Assembly: GCA_021399445.1 (NCBI GenBank)
Contig: JAJTUQ010000002.1
Location: 4,154,001-4,218,000 of the forward strand
Direction of reading: 5' to 3'
Origin: Xylogone sp. PMI_703
Taxonomy: Eukaryota > Ascomycota > Leotiomycetes
DNA: 64,000 nucleotides
Shown here: piece after piece, positions 58,856 to 64,000 of the stretch
Numbering within the stretch: the stretch's first letter is position 1
How the letters are laid out: each line of letters starts with the position of its first letter
The notes under the pieces: model-generated
The model's input: the letters and a program-made list of their open reading frames with translations, nothing else
Told to the model about the DNA's origin: nothing
Databases searched by the model: none
Program-made: the position numbers and the translations under genes

Positions 58856-60148
58856 ACTGCTGATAAACAATCCTCTCAATCAAAAAGCTGTCTCTACAGC
58901 TGATGTAGCCGTAAGGAGAGACAGCAAAGCCGTGCCTAAAGAGGGAGAATATGACTAGCATGTATCAACTTGCTATCGAATCTATGGGTGACTTGGGTCT
59001 TACCAAAGAATAGAGCACGGGATTGGCTTAGTGTTTGATCTCAGGTCGTTAGATAGACACGTAACTGAAAAAGAGACAAAGATTCAAAACGTCACTATAT
59101 CGAAATAAAATGTACCCCGAGGATCTGGCATGAGGATATAATAAAAATATAAAAGTTGTTTCAAAAGGCAAACGAGTACTTATTCAATTGGATATCATAG
59201 TCTGAAACCTTCATTAAACATGAACTCCTTATTCCATGCCAAGTTCGCCAGGAAATAAATATACAGAGTGCAGCTCTCTTGAAAAGCCATCAATCAGGAA
59301 CAACCTAGGTCAGAGAAAGTAACGAAATGCCTCCTGTATGCCCGAGGCGCAAACAAGATTCCCCCCTTTTTAGTGCTCCAAGATAAGATGAACCTACTAC
59401 GGTATACGGTAAGGAAGAGCCTTCGAAATTTGAATAAAGCGCAAGTCAAGCTCATCCGGTGTGAGGAAATTGGTCTACGAGTATTTGTAACGCTTCATGA
59501 TTGCGTTATTTGATCGTCTGTGTTAATAGAACTTAGTACAAAGGAGTAATGTATAGATCTGTGAGTGCTATTAATCTCTATAGAGTGAGAATCAAATACC
59601 TAAGAAGTTAAGTAACTGTGGGTATCGTTTCAGTATGAGCATTTTAGGGACCATTTGCAAGGTAATGTAGAAGTAGTAAGCTCATGCCTTAATTCTTTCA
59701 TGTATTGTATGATTGTGGTTGATGTTTTCTATATTGTGGCTCACATACTTTTCAACTTTATGCCCTGATTGCGGATTTGGACTTGTATAGACTGAGCTTC
59801 AATTCCTGGATCCACGGATTGGCTGGAGGAGATAGGGGAAGTAAGGTGACACACTCAGGAGGAGGTCTGAGGGGGCACTACCATGATTGACTTGGTTTAC
59901 TTAATCGATTTTGACTTGTTTGAACGTGTAATCTTTTTACCTAGTTGACCCGTACATCCAGAGTTGCCTACTTGTGTTATTTGATTGACTCTTGATTAGA
60001 TCGCTCAGTGTGGTGGTCTTGACTCACTAATGCCTTCCCTATTACCTATATAAGATCCCCTTCTTACCCTCACCATCACGTCTTTCTTCACTTTCTTCAT
60101 CACAATTAATTAGCCTTCTCTCCAACATCTCTCTCAACACTAGCGGTC
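58856..60148. other. Intergenic region with TATA-bearing promoter at its right end
   Basis: 1.3 kb holding the SUP35 3' flank and the upstream region of the small gene at 60149. No open frame or RNA gene is supported in 58856-60040. Confidence 0.45.
60047..60054 (+). promoter_or_regulatory. TATA box of the small three-exon gene
   Basis: TATATAAG lies 102 bp before the ATG at 60149 and is followed by a pyrimidine-rich leader (cttccttcactttcttcatc-type). This is the cleanest core promoter in the window. Confidence 0.6.
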
Positions 60149-60574
60149 ATGGCTACACCCAGACTTGAGATCAATCGAAACTATCACCCCGATCCACGGG
60201 ATGCTCGCAACAGAAGAATCCTCCTCCTGTGTCAGTGGAAAGGAACGGAGTCAGCAGAAGAACGCGAAAAGATAGCACCAGAACTATTGGCAGCAATGAA
60301 TAGTGAGGTAAGAAAAGTTGAAAAAAAGGTCTTTGTTCCTCACATCTTCGACTAATTCAGCTTTTAGGATGTGGCGTGCCGAGGACACCCTGCGTATAAG
60401 ACATGGAGGGAGCGACGTGCAGACAGAGAACCGGTAGCCTGCCTTCCTTTTTTTCCCTACCCACCATATCCGGTAAGTGATCAAGTTTCTAGCCTCAATT
60501 TACAATCAGGCTTTGCTAAGATGCGGTAGACCTCAGAAACCTCTGGCAATACTACAGTCGAGGGTCAAGCTTGA
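60149..60574 (+). CDS. Small unrecognised protein, three exons
   Basis: Model: 60149-60307, 60368-60472, 60530-60574; 309 nt, 102 aa. I do not recognise the family. The coding case rests on structure: a TATA box and pyrimidine-rich leader upstream, an ATG in gcggtcATGG context, three exons that join in frame, GTAAGA and GTAAGT donors, and acceptors preceded by branch-like CTAAT and GCTAAG. The protein is hydrophilic and Arg/Glu-rich (DPRDARNRRILLLCQWKGTE; KTWRERRADREP), with an aromatic/proline stretch CLPFFPYPPYP at the end of exon 2. No signal peptide or membrane segment. It may be a lineage-specific gene; it could also be a fortuitous model. Confidence 0.55.
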
Positions 60575-60823
60575 GGAGAAAAAATGGAATCTACTATCAT
60601 GCTCATAAACGGGAAACTTCATAGACGACTGTGTCAAGAAAGCATAGAATAGTTTAACGGATGATGAGGATAATAACATCATCTACATCCAGTGGGTAAA
60701 GACACAAGAGAAGAATTATGTATCATAGCAAGCAATATCTTCGAATTCAACAATGTTAAATCGGCCCGCAAGCCCAATCTATCCAATATTCGATATGTCA
60801 ATCCGAAAATGATTAGCACGAAT

Positions 60824-62208
60824 TTATGACTTGATGCTACATACACCTTGCCTGTTTCCTTTTTCGTTTTCTTCGTTTAATGTACGGCTGACTGGAGATG
60901 GAGAATTTGACGTTCTAGATATATCGGAGAGATTGTAGTCCTGAGATTCACCGTTACCTTTATTCTTGATGGGGCCACTATCGAAAGAGTTTTGGGGCAC
61001 CTTAGGAAAGAGGTCAAGGTTTTCCAGCGGACCTCGTTGGACGCGTACTGCCGGTACCGGTATCGGTGACCTTGCCTGATGGTTTGGAACTTCTTTCAGA
61101 GGTGAAGTAGCAACACGTTGTAGGCGCACAATGTTAATTTGTTGGGGTACTTGTGGAAATATGACCAGTCCATCCGTGCTCCCATCAATCGTTTCTCTGG
61201 GAGCCTTAAGGGTATCCAAGTCTGGTGTTGGGGATGGTGATAGAGGCTCCCTATCAATAGGAGTCTTACCCTTCAGTCTCGATTTGGTTTGTGGTGATAT
61301 CGGTAGGCTCTCCCCAACATCCGTATCTGAGCTTGCTAGGGCTGGATATTGCACCTCCCTTTTGCTCTCTAGAGTCACTGAATCCTCTATAGGATGTTGG
61401 TCTACAATTGTTTGAATTTGTATCGTTCTCGGAGAAGTTGGGGGCGTAATGTAAGTAAAGTTTGATTCGCTCGGGCTCACAGGCCTTGCTTCTTTATGAG
61501 ATGCCCCTTGAGGCTGCAGCTCCATGTTCACTATATCGTCCGTTTCTTCTTTGATATTCTCAGGCTCGTAATAACTAGGCTCCATACTTGCATTTATCTC
61601 CGTGATTGTATTTTCAAGACGCTTAAGGAGTTCATCAATCGTTTGAACTCTTATTTTCCCGTCTTGCTCAACCGGTGCTTCACTTTCAGAGTGATCAAGA
61701 TCATCCCCTGAGCTTTGACTGACTTCTGGTTTTTCTTGATCTGCCGCATGATGTAGATCCCGAGTAATTGATGTCTAATTAGTCCCTATATCAGTATAAC
61801 CTATATGTGAATAGTGCTACCGTAACCTACCTTCTGAGCCTTCTCTGACTTTTTTGCTTCAGTATTTTCCTTAGCATTTTTGAGACGTGATGCATTATCT
61901 ACTAACTCCTTCCAATTGCTTGTAATCTCATCAATCTGATTATAAGATCTTCTATTGGCTCGAGAGCTATTGTGCCATTCTCGGCACAATGTGAGACTTG
62001 CTAGCTTCTGAAGGTGTCTCTTTACATTCAAAAGATCGTCTTCCTCGTCCATTACATCTATCAAAACTTTGGCGGCAGCTAAGTTCTGAGCGTTCACAGG
62101 TTTTGTACACCTTCTGGACTTGGATTTTACGTGTCCGACGCAAAAGCCATTCACTGGATCAATCTTTAGGATTCCATCGGGGTCCCGAAACTTTGATCTT
62201 GTAGACAT
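60824..62208 (-). CDS. Unrecognised 442-aa protein with fungal Cys/His N-terminal module
   Basis: Exons on the complement: 61831-62208 and 60824-61774. The N-terminal 80 residues contain GFCVGHVKSKSRRCTKPVNA, a helical stretch and LASLTLCREWHNSS, giving a C-x10-C ... C-x2-H pattern. I have seen a similar module at the N-terminus of fungal proteins that carry a T5orf172/GIY-YIG domain, but no nuclease domain follows here. Instead the protein continues with a Lys/Glu-rich linker and a long Ser/Pro/Thr-rich disordered tail (PLSPSPTPDLDTLKAPRE; SNFTYITPPTSPRTI). Two similar segments occur in the tail, GLVIFPQVPQQ and LDLFPKVPQNS. Intron 61775-61830 has GTAGGT, a CTAAT branch site and TAG. Function unknown; zinc binding is only suggested by the Cys/His spacing. 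Confidence 0.7.
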
Positions 62209-64000
62209 GATTGTCGAAGCTAAGAAGAAATGTATTAATCAATCAGGATAGAGAGGTCTGGAAATTAATGGTAATGTAGTAGTAGTAGTAGTAGTGATTT
62301 GCTGTATGTGTATGATGAGTTTGCAATTATCGGTGGGCTACCCCTCACTAGAAAGGCATGCTGAATAGCACTCGTAGATGTCGATTAGGTGACGACTGAA
62401 CCTTGGGGTTCCGGGACTAATTGGTATTCCTGCGATCCAGTGGATTAGGAGATGCGAAGTTATATAGCTTTCTCACCCTACGCTTTCAGCGGGCCTATTG
62501 CGCGACCTCTGCCTCGACCGGAGTCGCGGTAAGAAATCGGGAGGTGTGAGACCCAGTCTGCGCGCTCGACGAGGCTGTGGCAGTGCCTACCTGCAAAGAA
62601 TGTTCTCCTGTCAGTATAACAACACTCCCTGTCTCTAGTACCGCGAAACCTGGTACTCGCAGCTGCAGGGAGATTCGTCTCCAATTGATCGAATTATTCT
62701 CGATTGTATGTCCGGAACAGTACAATTGTAATTGTTTTGATGATATTGCATTTAACTCGATCAACTACAAAATGCGTATGTAACATTCTGACAACCCTGA
62801 CTCCCTGCCCCAGCATGACTGAGGATAGTCTATATGGACAATACTCAACGCAAAATTGACATAGAGCATTCTGTTTTGCCTGATTCTGTATCCAGAAGCG
62901 GTCAGAGAGCAGGAAGGAATCAGACAGCCTTACAGGACGAGTACATTCCCCTCGTCTGTGAAGATAGCAGGAAATAAATCCCGGCCAGGCTAACCAGTAT
63001 CTTGTCATCTATGACTTCAAGATTAGTCAAACCTTTTGACAAGAGAGCTTCGGGCCTTACAACCTACTAACTAAAACGCCTATGAGACCCTCGACACAAA
63101 TATCCTGTGCTCCGAGCAAGAGAGTAAACAACAATAGCCACCAAGGGCAATCTTCATGGGCAACATCCATGCTTTTCCATATGGACCCAGGCAGCCCTCT
63201 TTGGTCGGATCCCAGCGTGATGGAGATGCTGACAAGGCTTGATTGTTTTGGCATGCCATGGGATGTTGTTGTAGTCTTCTGGGAGTTTCAATAGACGCCT
63301 CCTCATCTCTTTGTGCTTCCCTTCTCTTGCTATCTCAGGATATTGTGCTTTAAACAAAGTTCGACCTCCGAAACAGTGTTAAATTTTGAATAGGAATGAA
63401 ATTTTGATTGGAGGCGGACGAAGGAGGAAAGGAAACAAGGTAGCAACAAAAGGAGATTTCGATCGCACTTTCCTGCTTTGCCCTGCCAATTCCATCCCGT
63501 CACTAGAACACCTGCTTCACAGATTTCATCATTGTTGACGCAAAGAGCTAAACCATACGTTTTTGCTTACCCGAAAACCATGCCTTTTAACATTACTTCA
63601 TAATTTCAAACCCATCAATAACCGTAAAGCAATGAGCACACATTGTCCATGGAGATCAGACAATCTCTCAATAAGAAGTAACCCTAATTATTCTCGTCGA
63701 ACCAACCGGTATAAGACATAAAATGTGATCTTACTCTTTCATTTGGCATTAATGTGCCCTCCAGTAAAAGATACTATGATCTATCAATCCTATTCACAAG
63801 CACTAGCTTATAAATTTGTCTCGTCAGCGATCTGCACCCAGATCAAACTGAATTTTGATATCTAGCTAGATTCCTTTGTGAAAATAGCGAGACCATTAGA
63901 TCTCCTTGTAAGTAGTAATACTTATTCCGAACCAATGCATGATCAAAAGTGCAAAGAGGGAAACTATCATTGCTCATAAACCTGTTTACTCCCCGGTAAT
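62209..64000. other. Right-end region without supportable gene
   Basis: 1.8 kb. It starts with the promoter of the 442-aa protein gene and includes the (AGT)6 tract. Open frames on the minus strand at 62495-62764 and 63154-63357 are short, lack a partner exon I can justify, and match no family I know. They could be exons of a gene that continues outside the window or remnants of one. Confidence 0.4.
62278..62295. repeat. (AGT)6 trinucleotide microsatellite
   Basis: Six uninterrupted AGT units, 70 bp upstream of the 442-aa protein start codon, probably in its leader or promoter. Confidence 0.95.

Noticed and set aside
62495..62764. 89-codon minus-strand frame ending at a GTAGGC donor-like site
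   Set aside because: Single fragment without a recognisable protein family; evidence too thin for a gene call.
63154..63357. 67-codon minus-strand frame (AREGKHKEMRRRLLKLPEDY)
   Set aside because: Possibly an exon of something outside the window, but there is no supported start, splice partner or family.

Overview
The window is nuclear DNA of a filamentous ascomycete. It contains spliced genes with short introns (about 45-350 nt, GT..AG, with CTAAC/CTGAC-like branch sites), TORC1 subunit TCO89, a Pap1/Yap1 bZIP factor, a Dbf4-type kinase regulator and a Pfs-NACHT-ankyrin NLR-like gene. The protein sequences look most like Leotiomycetes (Helotiales, the Sclerotinia/Botrytis neighbourhood). 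That placement is by recognition, not by a search. Splice junctions were chosen by GT/AG signals, reading frame and agreement with the protein family. All gene models assembled here close in frame.

Layout. 1-1932 (-): vacuolar CNNM/Mam3-type transporter, cut by the left edge. 3396-7118 (-): NLR-like nucleoside phosphorylase-NACHT-ankyrin gene carrying two one-base frameshifts. 7.1-10.9 kb: gene-free spacer. 10952-13300 (+): PEP carboxykinase. 14063-15790 (+): TCO89. 18225-20427 (-): STK32/YANK kinase. 20.4-26.5 kb: six kilobases with no supportable gene. 26505-28664 (-): Dbf4/Dfp1. 29086-30678 (+): mitochondrial aminopeptidase ICP55. 30886-31392 (+): ATG12. 31557-32617 (-): ketopantoate hydroxymethyltransferase. 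33346-34357 (+): UBC8-type E2. 34974-39069 (+): PAN2. Two tandem tRNA-Thr(AGT) genes follow at 39.7-39.9 kb. 41005-43296 (-): AP-1/Yap1. 46914-48368 (+): BSD-domain protein. 48848-49546 (-): TSR2. 50319-53059 (+): alpha/beta hydrolase. 53314-55783 (-): Yrb30-like RanGTP-binding protein. 56404-58855 (+): eRF3/Sup35. 60149-60574 (+): small unrecognised three-exon gene. 60824-62208 (-): unrecognised 442-aa protein. The last 1.8 kb has no supportable gene.

The genes form an ordinary housekeeping neighbourhood, not a cluster. Themes that recur are mRNA fate (PAN2, eRF3), ribosome and protein turnover (TSR2, UBC8, ICP55, ATG12), nutrient and stress signalling (TCO89, STK32, AP-1, PCK), and replication or nuclear transport (Dbf4, Yrb30-like). 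Several pairs are divergent over short spacers (Dbf4/ICP55, PanB/UBC8, NLR/spacer) or convergent (ATG12/PanB, BSD/TSR2).

The points most worth a second look are the broken NLR-like gene, the 8-nt and 3-nt micro-exons of the E2 gene, the 13-nt and 28-nt exons of the PCK gene, the duplicated tRNA-Thr unit, the TACNGTAC-type motifs that crowd the gene-free spacers, and the small three-exon gene with a clean TATA box. I did not find a convincing new multi-gene system.
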